DNA of 64,000 bases from Brachypodius melanocephalos. Taxonomy: Eukaryota; Chordata; Aves; Passeriformes; Pycnonotidae. The stretch spans positions 1,043,554-1,107,553 of the forward strand of contig VZSR01000386.1 in the NCBI GenBank assembly GCA_013398615.1. The letters are read 5' to 3'. The position numbers and the translations under genes were made by a program. Shown here piece after piece: positions 36,187 to 48,500 of the stretch. Under the pieces are notes generated by a model. It was not told where the DNA came from. It saw nothing but the letters and a program-made list of their open reading frames with translations, and searched no databases. Every line of letters starts with the position of its first letter. Positions within the stretch are counted from its first letter, which is position 1.

Positions 36187-36224
36187 ACTCACACTCACTC
36201 ACACACACACAAACACACACACAG
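36187..36224. repeat. (CA)n microsatellite
   Basis: Interrupted CACTCA/CACACA run in the RNF126-FSTL3 interval. Confidence 0.85.
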
Positions 36225-36999
36225 AGCCTGTGTCACGCGTGGCTGAGCCCGGCCAGGCCAACCCCACCAGGCTCAGCCATGTGGGCAATGGGATTGTTCG
36301 GTAAGGAACTCGCTAAGGCGGCTGGAAATCAGCGTGGATGGACAGGAGAGGTGGAACTGGAGCCCTGAGAGAGCTGCTCCTTGCTGAGAGAGACATGTGT
36401 TGTCAGAGGTGGCTTCTCCAGGCTGGGCTGCAGGGTGGGATGGGGTGGGATGGGATGACCTTACTGCCTTTAACTGGTGCTTTCCCGCATCCCATCCTTC
36501 CCAGTCCCTGCTTCATGTTGCTTGCACCTCCTGGCTCCAAGCACTGGCATTTCCCCAGCATGGACAGAGCCTAGAGCATCCCCCATCAGTTCAGGGCAGA
36601 GCTCTGAGGCACTGAGGCCAGAGATTCAAAAAGAAGAGGCGTTGGGCAAGTGCAGCCCTTGCTGGGGGCACCCAAAGCACTGCAGAGGAGGAGGACATTT
36701 CTGAGAAGGAGAGGGAGTGAACCCTCCCAGGGTGATGCTTCCTGTGGTGGTGGGGCCTGCAGGGTGCTGGGGATGCTGGTGCCAGCAGCAGGGAGGGGGT
36801 CTGGGTTTGGGCATCAGCAGGAGGGACCAGAATTTGATCAGGAATCAAACAGAAGGGGTGATCAGATTTGGAGAGGCAGGTCTTGGGAATGTATGTCAGC
36901 CTCCTGGCCCTCCCTGAATTCTGGCACTCCCGCCCTGCCTTCCTTCATCCACAGAAGTGGAAGTGTCCCAGGAACATGAAACGATTACTTGGCGAGGAG

Positions 37000-37170
37000 A
37001 ATCCAGCTCAGCACTTCTTGGCATTTGTTCACAGCTTTTCATCTTCAAAGCTCCTTGCAAACATTAGCAAACTAATCCCTGCAACCTTCCTGGGAGATAG
37101 CGCAGGATCAAGCAGAGGAGCATTATCTCACCTCAGCAGATGGGGAAACTGAGGCACGGAGCGGTGACGC
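37000..37170 (-). repeat. ancient MIR-type SINE relic
   Basis: The end of this block reads CAGATGGGGAAACTGAGGCA, the diagnostic core of MIR-type amniote SINEs in antisense. It is preceded by a typical CTCCTTGCAAACATTAGCAA segment and an ATTATCTCACCT block. Confidence 0.6.
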
Positions 37171-40100
37171 TGCCGCCCCGGGGCGCAGGGCGAAGCTCCG
37201 TGTCAGCGCTGGGAGTGGAGTTCCCCCATCAAGGTGCCGTCCTGACACTCTCTCCCCGAACAAGCCCGGAGTTAATTCACTGGGCTGGAGCTGTGAGGAT
37301 ACAGGAGAAAATCCCGCCCCAGGGTCAAGGCTGCCGTGCCCTCGGGGCTCCCGCCTTGCTCTGGCCGCTCCCCACGTGCTCCAAGGGATGTGACCGAGGC
37401 TCGATCCCGTCCCCCTCTGCTGGGGGCACACTGAGCCCTGGTGCTGGCCCTGCTGTGCTGACCCTGCCCCCGAGGGCTCCTGGGGTCTCAGGATAAACCT
37501 GAGCTGGGGGTGTGGACCCCCCACCAACAGCCCTTCTCTCCCCACTGCGGCGTCTGGCAGCATCTCTGCTTGCATGAGAGAAACTGGGGCATCCCACTGC
37601 GGTGAGGAGAGGAATGGGGCCAGGATCACCTCGCTCCGACAGGGAAATGGCAACATTCAGGGCCCCGGCCAACACCTGCCCACAGATCCACGCCGGCGGT
37701 ATGAAACCTCTGCCCTGACCCTGGGCTCTTCTTCTCAATAGAAAGTCTTGTTGCAAATTGCAGCTCTAATTGGTTTAGCAGAGTTTAATTAGCCTGAACT
37801 GATGAGAGAGGCGAGATTCCCTCCTTAAAGGAGCCCAGCAGCAGCATGCAGCAGCTGGGTTTTGGGGGGAGAGTGGTTAGGTCTGAACCTTGTCCCAAAA
37901 TCCTGCTGTAGCCCTGATCCAGCGTGGCACCAGTGCCCAGAGGAAAGGTCAGATGTGAAGCCACCATTCACTGTGCTCCAAAGGGCTCCTTTGTCCCCGC
38001 TCCAGTGCCTCCAGCCGCCCCCAGCCCTGGCCCAGGGGTTCCTCTGTCTCCCTTTGGGTGCTGCAGGGCTGCTTTCCTGCAGATCCCAGGCCAGCTCCTT
38101 CACCCCACTCACTCTGTGGGAGCTGCTGGGGCTTAGTCATGCCCTGGGGTGTCCATGGGGTTCAGGGAGGCAGCATCACCCTGTGCATGGGACGGGCCAG
38201 TTGAGCTTTGCTCCCAGCTTTGCTTGAGAACCATCCTTGGCCCCTGCCTGTGGTATCACCACAGGCAAGCTGCTTTAGCCACAGCCAGGACAGTGGCAAG
38301 CAGAGCCCCCAGCATGATTTTCCTGGGAGCAGGGCAGCTTCATCAGGACTCTGAGCACCCTTTGGCTCAGAGTTTCTCTGCCCTCCCAGCCACCAGAGGA
38401 TCCTGGCTGCTCCCTTACGGATGCAGCAGCGCCTGCTGCTCCGAGCGAGGTCTGACCCCTTCTCTGCCAGAGACAGCGGTTGTGCAACCCCACTCGCAGC
38501 CAAGGAAAATCCCTTCCTGGCCTCTGCAAGCTCCTCTCGCATCCTGGAGCATGTGAGTGAGTGCATCACCACCCACTCGCTCACGGACATCCCTCTTGGA
38601 AGTTTGGCTCCCCAGCCCTCTGCCCTTACATGGGCAACCGCTCCGAGGCGGCCGAGCGAGCCTGGGTCACGCCAGCCAGGACAGGGCCGGGAGCAGCGCC
38701 AGGGCCAGGGCCAGCAGCACGCTGGGAGCCTGGTGGCCAGGGGCTGCTGGCTCTGTCCTTCCCCTCAGAACCCTCCTCTGTCCCATAGTCAGTGCTCCTG
38801 TCCTCACCACACACTGTCTGGAGGTGCCAGGTGCTGCAGGGCTCCCTGTACCTGCACCGATGCCAACTGGGGTAAACCCGGCCCTCCCCATTCCTGACCC
38901 CTCCCTAGGGGTGCAAAGGGCTGTAAGTGGAGAAGGGAGGGAAGATCTGCTTTGGTGAGAGGCAGCCTGCTGGCTGGAGGGATGGAGGTGTGGCAGTGCC
39001 AGTGATATTGCTCTCTGTCGGTGCTGGCACATGGCATTCATTGCACCCTCTCCCCCTTTTGTGGGACCCAGGCTGCTCCATGTCCCACTGGACCAAAGCT
39101 GTGTCCAGCCCCATCCCACGCCAAACCAAGCTGCTCGTGCTGTGCTGGCACTACTCAGAGCCAGGAGGCTGCTGCTAGGCCGGAGGGGTGGTGCAGGGTC
39201 CCGTGGGCCTTGTGGCCGGGGCCCCTCTCCGAAAGAGCCCGGCTCAGCCCTGCTGAAAACATGACCTCAGCTGGGGCCAGTGCACGGGGTGAAACGTTCC
39301 TCAGCTGCATGGCCAGGAGCTGGACAAGGCACTTGGGGCTGGAGAGGGCCCTGGGCTGTGGAGGGAGCCCTGTGTCCCCAACAGTCTGCCTGGGGAGCAG
39401 GGTGACAGTCCCTGGTGCATCCTGACCCCCTTTCAGATGGGTGGTGATCTTTCTGTGGTGGCACCAAGCAAGGAGCAAGACCAAACCTGACCTGCCTTGC
39501 CCTGGGTTCTCTGCTGCCCTCCCCTGTCCTGTAGGAGCCCCACAAAGCCTGGGAGCCCATAAAAGCCTGGCAGTGCTGGTCCAGCTGCTGTTCCCCAACC
39601 CAGGGGACAGTTCAGGAGACAGATGAAGCAGTCCTCGTGGTGATGGGGACATCTGTGGAGGACAGGAGCAGCACATGCCATGGGGGTACGACCTCACATT
39701 TCTTCTCCATCCCCTCCTTGCCTGGCAGGGCTCAGGGTGGTGCCTCAGTTTCCCTCTGTGTGTTGGGGGTGACGTTGGGTACCAGCCGAGCTGTGGGAGT
39801 GTTTGGGGAGCAGAGATGAAAGGAGTCACAGATGAGACAGCCCACAGGGTACCCCTGCTGCCAGCCGGGGCTGCTTTGGGAGGAGGCAGGTTCGGGTTCA
39901 CGCGAGGATGGGTGGGGAAGGCACAGTCGTCCCCCCAGCACAGGGTCGGGCAGGGGAAGGCTCTGGAGTCCCCCACCCCTCGAGGTCTGCCCAGACGCTG
40001 GTCTGCTTCACCCCGATCACCTCCAAACCTTCCCCGACCCATCTCAGTGCCGGGGTGCCGATCCCCGCCCTCTCCGGGGGACGCAAGGACACGACGCCCC

Positions 40101-40247
40101 CCCGCCCACTCGGTGACGATCAGACCCTCACTGCCTCCCGCCGCCCCCCCCGCGCTCATCCCCCCTCGCTGCCCCCCGACTCCACCGCCGCTGCCCCCGC
40201 CCCGGCCCCCCCGCGCCGCCCCGCCCGGTGATTCACGCCGCCCCGCC

Positions 40248-40254
40248 GCTTTAT
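40248..40254 (+). promoter_or_regulatory. FSTL3: TATA-like box of FSTL3
   Basis: TTTATAG stands alone in a GC-rich block about 90 bases upstream of the FSTL3 ATG. Confidence 0.5.
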
Positions 40255-40340
40255 AGCTCCGTCGGCCTCGCCGCCGCCTCACAGCAACAGGTCACCGGAG
40301 CGCCCCGGCCCGTCCCGGCCCGTCCCCGCCCGGCCCGGCC

Positions 40341-43300
40341 ATGCCGCTGCGGCTGGCTCTCTGCCTGCTGGCGCTCTGCAGCCCCGCCGCCGCGCACGGT
40401 AAGAGCCATGGGGGTCCCGGTCCCGGTGAGGGTCCCGGCGCATTCCGGCCGGCCGGCCGCCGGTAACGCCGCTCCCACCGGCAGGTGTTCGGGGTCGCGG
40501 CGCCGTTATCGGGCGGCAGCCCTGGGCACCGCTGTCCCGTCCCGCAGGGCGGATGCCGGGCTCTCGGCGGCGCAAACCGCTTTACCGGGCGGAGCGGCGG
40601 CTGCCGGGTGCCCGGCGGTGTCGCTCGGGTGTCCTGGTCCCTGCCATCCCTCCGTCGGGCGGGTCCCGTGGCTGCGCGGCGGGAGAGACAGCCCGGGTCC
40701 CGCCCGGCTCCGGTGCCGCTGCCTGGCCCCGGCATCCCATACCCGGTGTGTCCCGGGGGATCCCTGTTCCCGGGCTGCGGGCGGCACACTCGGCTCGGGG
40801 CTGCGTGCTCCCGGTGGGACGGGCCCGGACCGGGGCCGCTCCGTGACCAGGGTGTGGAGTTCGGAGCTTGGACCCTGCCGGTTCTGCTGCCGGTGCTAGA
40901 GGCTTTCGCCGTGCCTGGGCGGCGACAGTGGGAGAGGCCGTCCAGAGACCCCGGACCGGGGCTTTATCAGCCCTTCCCAACGCCTCGGAGCCGTGCGGTG
41001 CCGCCGGTGTCGCCCCTCCCGCGGCGACGCGGGAGTTTCCACCTTCCCCTCGCACGATGCTGAATGTTCCGTGGGGAGCGGGGGCCGCGCGGTGTTATAA
41101 CGGGAAATCGAGCTTGGAAGAGCAGTTGGACAAATCCGTGGAGGATAAACCCCGATGGCAGCCGCGTGCTGGAGCGGCTGGCGCTGCCCGAGGTGTCCAG
41201 GCGCTGGTTCCCGCAGCCGGAGGGTTTGCTCCATCCACGGCTGCCCCGCGGATGCAGCCGGGCTGGGAGCCCCATGTACTTGTGACCGAACCAGAATCGT
41301 GTGCGTGAGGAAAGAGAGGGGCACAGGGGGTCCAGGGCGGGGGCGGGCTCCGCTTTGGGGCAGGGTGAGTCCTGCTTAGGAGGGGAGCGACTCCCGACTG
41401 GCAGCGCAAGACCCATCCCTGCCCCCATCCCTCCCTTCCATCTTTCGCCGTTTAGCAAACCTCAAGCACAGCTAATGAGAGCACGAACCCAAATAAGCGT
41501 CACAAGAGGCTGGTTTGCAGAGGCGGAAATTGCAAAGAAATCACTCACAAAAAAAAAAAAAAAAAAAAAGAAAAGAAAAAAAAAAAAGAGAAAGAAATAC
41601 ATCTAACTGATTCGCTGGTGGGTCATGGAACAAACAGGCTTTTGAGTCAGAGGGATCCGGTGCCGAGGGTCTGGCCCAGACCCAAGGGCTGGGGCAAGTG
41701 CCCTGTGCTCCAGCCACTGGCTCAGATGCTCCTTGCAGAGGCCGTGGGTGTTGGGCTCCTGTGTCAGGGAACAGCTCCATCCCTCTGTGAGGCCACTGGC
41801 ACATGCCAGGAGATCCAGCCCTCACAGCAGGTACCCGCTGGCCCCACTCTGTCTGCTGCCCTGGGCTGGGACCCCCTTTCTGTGGGGTCAGGCAGGAATC
41901 GGGCAGAGATGCAGGCAGGCAGGGTACAGCGAGAGAGAGGCAAGCTACAAGGCTGGCTGGCAGGCTGGGCATCTCCCAGAGCATTACGGGGAGTGCTGGG
42001 ATAACTGGTCCATCCCTGTGGTCCGAGTGCTGGATTTGGAGCCTGTTGGCAGAAGACGGCTGGCAGCAGCATTGGGGTGACCGTGGGGGCACTGAGCTGC
42101 CATGCCAGGGACCCTTGGAGATGCCTGCTCTGGGACAGCTCTTGTGCCACAGGAGCCAGCACAGAGCATCTCTAGGTTCCCCAACTTGTCCCAGGCACTG
42201 GAGGGATCCCTGCACCTCTGCCCCAAGGTAGTCCAGCCACAGCCAGGATCTCACTGCCCTTCACAGGGGTCCTGGCACAGCAGGGATCCCTCACCCTCTG
42301 CTCTTTCCACAGGTGGAATTTGCTGGCTGCAACAGGGGAAGGAGGGCAAGTGCACCATGATCCTGAAGACAGGCGTGACGTGGGAGGAATGCTGTGCCAA
42401 CGGCAACGTGGACGTGGCCTGGTCTAACTACACCTACCCAGGCAACAAGATCAGCCTCCTGGGCTTCCTGGGGCTGGTGACCTGCCACCCCTGCAAAGGT
42501 GAGGAGCTCGGGGGGTGAGAGGCTGCTGTGGGGGAAAGTGTTGGCCCTGGGGGCAATACTGCAGAGTCTGCAGCTCTGGGTGACGCAGCAGCACAGAGCT
42601 GGGCTGCCCCTCACCAGACAGGACTCTCCTTGGTGGTCTGGGACAGCACAGGGACCCCAGGGACTGCTGACCCCATGCTCCTGCTGCTGCAGCTCCTGGA
42701 TGGATGCTGCTGTGGATCAGGGCCGGCGGGACAGCCTGTGTCCCCCGGCTGCTCTCGTTTCGAGTGTATTTTAGTTGCTCTCCCAGAGGAGAGGGATGCA
42801 TGACCCGGGTCTTGGCTGGGCAGCCAAGTGCAGGGAGAGGATCTGGGGCTGGCTGTTCCCAAGTTAACCCCTCTGCTCTGGGGCCTCCCTCCCCTGCCCT
42901 CACCACGGCTGCTCAGAAGGAAACTTTGTCAGGTTTTTCTAAGGAAAAAAGAGATCGATTTCTTCCCCTCCGTTGCCCCTCGCTCCTCCCAGCGCGTGTG
43001 TGAAATGGCTTTATGTAACGGGCAGTTCCAGGAGTGGAAACTCTCCAGCTGTGAGTTCCAGCCCCGCCAGATGTTTTGGCGTGTGCCGGAGCTGCGGATC
43101 CTCCAGCACTTGCGTGGCTGTGTGAGAACACGCTCAAGGACCTGCTGCCCGCAGGAGGCAGGAGCAGGGCTTTGGAAGGTCATGTTGTTATTTGCTTAAA
43201 GGGGAAAAGGTTTTAAACAAAACCACTTCCCCCAGCGCCCTGCACCCCTCAGCACTGCCGCAATGGCAGCTCCTCAGGCCTGTCCTGCTGCAGCTTGGGG

Positions 43301-46300
43301 CTGCACACTGTGCCAGCCAAAAGCTGAGTGAGATCCTGGCCCTGGCCCCATCCCTGCTTGGAGGGAGCTGGGAGCACTGGGACCCTCTCCAGGGGCTCCC
43401 CTGTGCTGGAGGCAAAATTCAGAGGGGATGGGCAGCCCTCAAGCAGGAGCCTCTCTGCACTCACCTCACTTATCTCTGTCAGGAGGCTGGGGGACACAGC
43501 GGGGGCTGCCAGTGGCCACAGGCCATGGTGGGGGCTGTGGTTGCCGGGGCTTGTTGGTGTCTGGCAGCAGGATCTTTGAGGAAACAACTGGAGAGCCTGG
43601 CCAGCACGTGCACCACAACCCCCCACCCTCAGCCAGCCCCTGCCTGTCCCATCCAGATGGAGCTGGTGCTGCTCCTCACCAGGCTCCAGAGGCCTTGGAA
43701 GAGGGTGGATAAGAGGAGCTGTGCTCCCACTCCCCGGGCTTGCGAGGCTGGGAGAGGTTACTCCAGGATAAAGTGGGCTGCAGCCGGGGCGGCCAGGGAT
43801 GCTGCTGGCTGGACCCTGGGGGCTCTGTAAATGGGTCTCTGGGGGGAGGTGAAATTCCTGGCTCCAGCTGCTGGGGACACGGTGTCCCCCCCAAGGACCC
43901 AGTGCAGGGGGAAGCCAGGCTGCAGGGTTGGGGTCACGGGTGGATTCTCCAACTGCTCCAACTATCCCTTACTGGGATAGTCTGGATGATTGGACTCTGC
44001 TCTGCTGGCAGCATCTCAGAGTGGAGGGTGGCGAGGGTCTCGTTTGCTTTGGCAGCCTTGGGACACAGAGCTGTCCCCCTCTGTTCTGGAGTCCCCCAGT
44101 CTCAGCTTTGTCTTCCCTGGGACAGACCCCAGCTACGGAAATCAGGGAGCAAAATGAGAAAGTGTTTTCCAGCAGGGAATTTCCCCCAGGGACAGCTGCA
44201 CCAAACAGACAGGGAATTTCCCTTTCTTCCTTCTCCTTCTTCTCCTTGTCCTCTTTCTTTCTCTCCCCCTCCTCCTCCTCCATGTCTCCTAAGGTGGTCC
44301 ATCTCCCACAGGGAAATCCCCCTGTGTGCCTCCCAGAGCTCCCAGCACACACCCTGTCTGCTGGGATCCTTCCTGCTGGGGGTGAATCCCAATCTTGGGA
44401 AGCCTTTTGGTCCCGCCCTGTGTTCCTCTTCATGGGTGCTGCTCGGTCCCAGCAGTGCTTGTGTCCTGGGACCTATGGGGGCATTTTTGGGGTGAGGGGT
44501 GTGTGTGCTTTGGGACGCAAAGGGGAGTCCAGCTGCCCCAGCCAGACCCCCCCATCCCTGCTGCTGACCCTTGCAGAGGCACCAGTGTCTGGGCCCCTGG
44601 ACACCAGGATGGGCCCCTGCTTGGAGCTGGTGGCCCCTCTCCATCCCCGCCGGCGTGGGCACAGCCCTGGGGCACTGCGGGACCCCCTGAACCTGGCCCC
44701 CGCGCTGGCCGGGAGGTGACCCGGGGGGACAAAGCATCTGCCTGTCTGGGGACCGGCGCTGGCTGCTGCCACCCGCTCTTGTGTTCCAGTCACGGAGGGA
44801 GACAGGGCCGGGCATTGTCTGCCGGGAGCGGCATTCCCCATCGCCCGGACAACTCGCGAAGCCCGGCTCCTTCTGGAGGAACTGGGGCCTTGTCGAGATA
44901 GATTTTTCCATTGCACAAGAAAAAGAAACGTCTCCTTCCAAAGAATAAATAGATGGGAAGGAGTGAGCTGGTGCTGAGAGGAGCCGGGGCTCCGGCTGGG
45001 GTGAGCACTGGAGGATTGAGTGGAGTCGCAGCCAACGACCTGCTCCTTGGTGGAGCTGAGCAGATCCAGATGCTGCTGGGACAGCCCGGCGTCAGCACAC
45101 GTGCTGTGACCCGGGGATGTTTGGGACCACGAGGGCGATGCTGTCCCTGTCCCTCTTGGTGTCACACTGTGGGGATTGGCAGGGCGGGCCCTTCCCTGGT
45201 GGGTGACAGCCGGTGCTGTGTCCTCACGTGCTGCTGCTGTCCTCTATCCCCAGAGAGCTGCGAGGGGGTGGTGTGCGGCCCCGACAAGGTCTGCAAGATG
45301 AAGCACGGGCGTCCCCAATGTGCCTGTGCCCCCGACTGCTCCAGCCTGCCCCGCAAGCTGCAAGTCTGCGGCTCCGATGGCTACACCTACCGGGATGAGT
45401 GTGACCTGCTGACAGCCAAGTGCAGAGACCACCCCGACCTCGAAGTGATGTACCAGGGCAAATGCAAAAGTAGGTGCAGTCGTGCCCCTACCCCACTGCA
45501 TCCCATCCTCAACCTGTCCCTGTCCTGTCCCCATTCCCTGTGGTACAAGGAGGGAGGATCTGTCCTGGTGCAGAGCCCTGCAGGACATGGGTCTCATTGC
45601 CCTTAAGGGGACACTGCAGCTTGTTGGTGCAATGGGGTTTGGCCTTGTAGCAGGCTGAGCAGTAAGAGTCCCTAAAATGTCATTTACAAACGTCAAGCCC
45701 CTTTTTTTCCTCTTTTGTAAAGAGTGCAGTGATCCTCCCAGCCCTGCCAAGAACTGTCAGAAGGATTATAGTTATTTTTCCAGTCCTCCTTTCTGGAAGG
45801 CTTTGCCTGTCGAGCGCTGGGCTGCGCAGGGAAACGTGGGGCAAGAAATGGGAGTTGGGAGCTGCAGATGCCAAATCTTCCAATCCATCAGGGAGAGAGA
45901 GGAGGGTGGAGGGACGATGGGGGTGCACGAGCCTCCACCCACCCCAGCAGAGCCCTGTGCAGGGCCTAATCCTGCTGCTCAGGCTCCCTCCACCCCCGTG
46001 CGCCCTCATTCCAGTGCTGGGTCTGGTCCAGGGTGACCCTGCCCTTCCCTCTCGCCGGGGCCAGCACGGCAGCTGCCAGCCTGGCCTCAGTGGCTGCTGC
46101 TTCCCTGCCAAGGCACCTGCGTGCAGCCGCTGGCCCAGCCAGGTCCCGCTGCGCCGAGCGGGCTCAGCCCCACACTCCACTGCTGCAGCTGGATCTCGGC
46201 TCCTCCCGCCTGGCAAAGCTCTGGCCAGGGCCGAGCCTGGGGACTCAAGGTCATGAGCTCCCTTGTGCTCAGGATGCCGGTCCCTGCCAGCTCCTGCCCT

Positions 46301-46852
46301 TGGGAACATCACTGATGGGGGAGATCAGGACCATCCAGCCTCTCTGGTCTGTCACCTGGTAGCAAAACAGGGAGGGGACCGGCTTTCCCTGGGATGATGC
46401 CCAAAGCCCTCCTGGGATGAAGTAGCTGTGGGAAGAGGGTGGCCATCCCTGGGGTCACTCCAACCCTGTGCTTCCCTGCAGAGTCCTGCTCCAGCGTGGT
46501 GTGTCCTGGCACCCACACCTGCGTGGTGGACCAGACAGGCAGCGCCCACTGCGTGATGTGCCGGACGGCCCCCTGCCCTGAGCCCACCAGCCTGGACCAC
46601 GCCCTCTGCGGCAACAACAACGTCACCTACCCCTCGGCGTGTCACCTGCGGCGAGCCACCTGCCACCGCGGCCGCTCCATCGGCGTGCGCCACTACGGGA
46701 GCTGCTCAGGTGAGCAGGGCGGGGCAGGGGCTGGTGGACACGGACCCCCAGAGCCTGGACACCCCTCACACCCCCCTCACCACCTCTCTCTGTTTCCAGC
46801 TGCGGCCAAATTCTCCGCAGAGACGGACAGCGTGGAGGAGAACTATGTGTGA
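40341..46852 (+). CDS. FSTL3: FSTL3, follistatin-like 3
   Basis: Five exons, 40341-40398, 42313-42498, 45254-45469, 46482-46709 and 46800-46852, total 741 nt and encode 246 aa; human is 263 aa. The signal peptide is MPLRLALCLLALCSPAAAHG. The N-terminal domain (GICWLQQGKEGKC, ECCANGNVDVAWSN, GLVTCHPCK) is followed by two follistatin domains, each an EGF-like CxxVVC part plus a Kazal-like part (CGSDGYTYRDECDL and CGNNNVTYPSACHL). Only two follistatin domains are present, as expected for FSTL3; follistatin has three. The tail is acidic (TDSVEENYV). It is a secreted antagonist of activins, myostatin and GDF11. All split codons rejoin correctly. Gene order RNF126-FSTL3-PRSS57 agrees with human. 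Confidence 0.96.
41549..41598. repeat. A-rich tract in FSTL3 intron 1
   Basis: About 50 bases of almost pure A with scattered G. It could be the tail of an old retroposed sequence, but no recognizable body precedes it. Confidence 0.8.
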
Positions 46853-47747
46853 ATCGTCCCTCGGCCGAGGCGGAGCTGGGAGACAGGGGCATTATGTGTA
46901 TATTGTACAAACCATATACCTGATATTTATTAAGATTAAAAGGTCCTTATTTATCCCTGTGTATGTTAAGCAGTCGCAGGGGGCTCGATTCCCATCCTGC
47001 CGGCCAGGGAGCAGGGGAGGGGGCTCATGGCTGGAGCAAGGCGGAGATGCACTGGGATGCTCCGGTGCCCGCCTGGTGCCCGCCAGAGTGGACGATGCCC
47101 TTCCCTGCCGCCAGTGCACTGCAGAGGGGTGTCCGTGGGCCCCCCCCACGTGTCCTTGGCCGGCAGCCCTGGGCCTATTTATTTTTGGATTAATTCTCGG
47201 TACTCTGCTGACGTTTCTGGCCAGGACCTCAAGGTCTAGAGGGAATCTGCGCTTTCGCCTTCCCTGAGGGGCTCGGCCCCAGCTGCCAGTGGCAGGAAAG
47301 GCAGTGCACGCTGCATCAGATTGGAGAGAGATAGATATATATTTTTATATATATATATTAAAAAAATATGTATGTTATTGTCTCCTAAAGTTTCAGCATG
47401 TGTGTGTTCAAATGGATTTCAGTTTAGGTTTTCCTAGGCCCATTCAGACCAGGCTCCCACCATCTTTGGAGGTGACACACCAGTGCCCGGAGGGCTGGTG
47501 CAGTGGCAGCCCTGGCTGGGGGCACAACTATCCCCCTACCCAGAGCCCATCACCTGGGGCAGCTGCCCCCAGCCCTCCTAATCCCTGCCTGCCAGAGCAG
47601 CTTTGGGCACAGCCCGGGCTGCAGGGGGAGCTGGCCCTGCCCACCCCCACAGGACCCCTCACCGTGGCTGCGTGGCCCCGCACCCCCTGCTCTGCCCACA
47701 CCTGTATTTATTTTTACTCCTTCTCTCATTTCTTCTGTTGTCACCTG

Positions 47748-47755
47748 TGTAAATA
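47748..47755 (+). promoter_or_regulatory. Pumilio response element TGTAAATA in the FSTL3 3'UTR
   Basis: Exact UGUANAUA match in the AT-rich tail of the transcript. Confidence 0.4.
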
Positions 47756-47961
47756 CCAGCTCAGCTCTGACACCAAAAAGCTCTTGACTTTATATAAATA
47801 TCATATATATATTATATATATAAAAATACCTTATTTTCTATTTTTGTATGATTGGGTTCTGACCCCCAAGGTAGACGCTTTGGGAACATCCACATTCCCT
47901 ATTCCATATTGTTGGGGCATTTTACGGCTGTGTTATGTTTTGGAGTACAATTAAAAACCAG

Positions 47962-47967
47962 AATAAA
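47962..47967 (+). terminator. FSTL3: poly(A) signal of FSTL3
   Basis: AATAAA lies just after an ATTAAA, with a GT-rich downstream element (GTGATGTGTGTCC). Confidence 0.75.
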
Positions 47968-48436
47968 CAGTGATGTGTGTCCGGTTTTGTTGGCGGGTTC
48001 TGGGGTTGCAGGAAACGTTCTCCTTGGGGCTGTGCAGCCACACCAGGGTCTGAGGATTGGGGAGAGCCTCTCCAGCCACGAGGAGCTGCATCCCATCTGC
48101 TCCAGCTCCATGCTGGGGTTTTCCAGCCCAGCCGCGGCTGCTGTGTGCGGCGGGAGGGAAGGGGAGAGCGAGGAAGAGCAACCCGCGACGCAGATAAATC
48201 TGTTCCCAATCTTGGGCCGTGCCATGAGGGTTTGGTATTTCACAAAACAATTCCTGCCGATAATTGGGTCCCGATGTGAGATGTTTCCCGGGCAGCAGCC
48301 TGCGGCTTGGCGTGCTGAGCTCCACGAGAACTGCAGCCGGATCACCTTCGGCCACATCCCCTGTGCCGGGGGCCGGCATGGCACAGCCCCTGATCCCTGG
48401 GCCATCCCCTCAGAGCCATGACCAACCCGGGAGCGC

Positions 48437-48500
48437 ATCACAGAGAACCATGGAACCTTTTAGGTCGGAAAAGACATCTCAGATAAGCCAGGGTGGACAC
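48437..48500 (-). repeat. CR1-type LINE 3' fragment
   Basis: ATCACAGAGAACCATGGAAC and TAGGTCGGAAAAGACATCTC match the reverse-complement 3' end of avian CR1 (typical form ATCACAGAATGG, GTTGGAAGGGACCT). The fragment is short and diverged. Confidence 0.55.

Larger units (their letters stand above)
32790..40240. other. RNF126-FSTL3 intergenic region (about 7.5 kb)
   Basis: No protein-coding gene is supported; the open frames lack homology. Contents: an AT-rich patch with a minus-strand AATAAA at 32871-32876, an AT-rich homeodomain-type island at 35050-35100, a T-rich stretch at 35555-35610, a CA microsatellite at about 36190, a MIR-type relic near 37000-37170, and another AT-rich island at 37740-37795. 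Confidence 0.55.
46853..47985 (+). other. FSTL3: FSTL3 3'UTR
   Basis: An AT-rich tail of about 1.1 kb with several ATTTA elements, AT dinucleotide runs (about 47335-47372 and 47796-47826) and a Pumilio site TGTAAATA at 47748-47755. It ends shortly after AATAAA. Confidence 0.75.

Noticed and set aside
39155..40282. 375-residue minus-strand open frame upstream of FSTL3
   Set aside because: No recognizable domain; composition changes from ordinary to Arg/Gly-rich at the CpG island, as expected for a chance frame.
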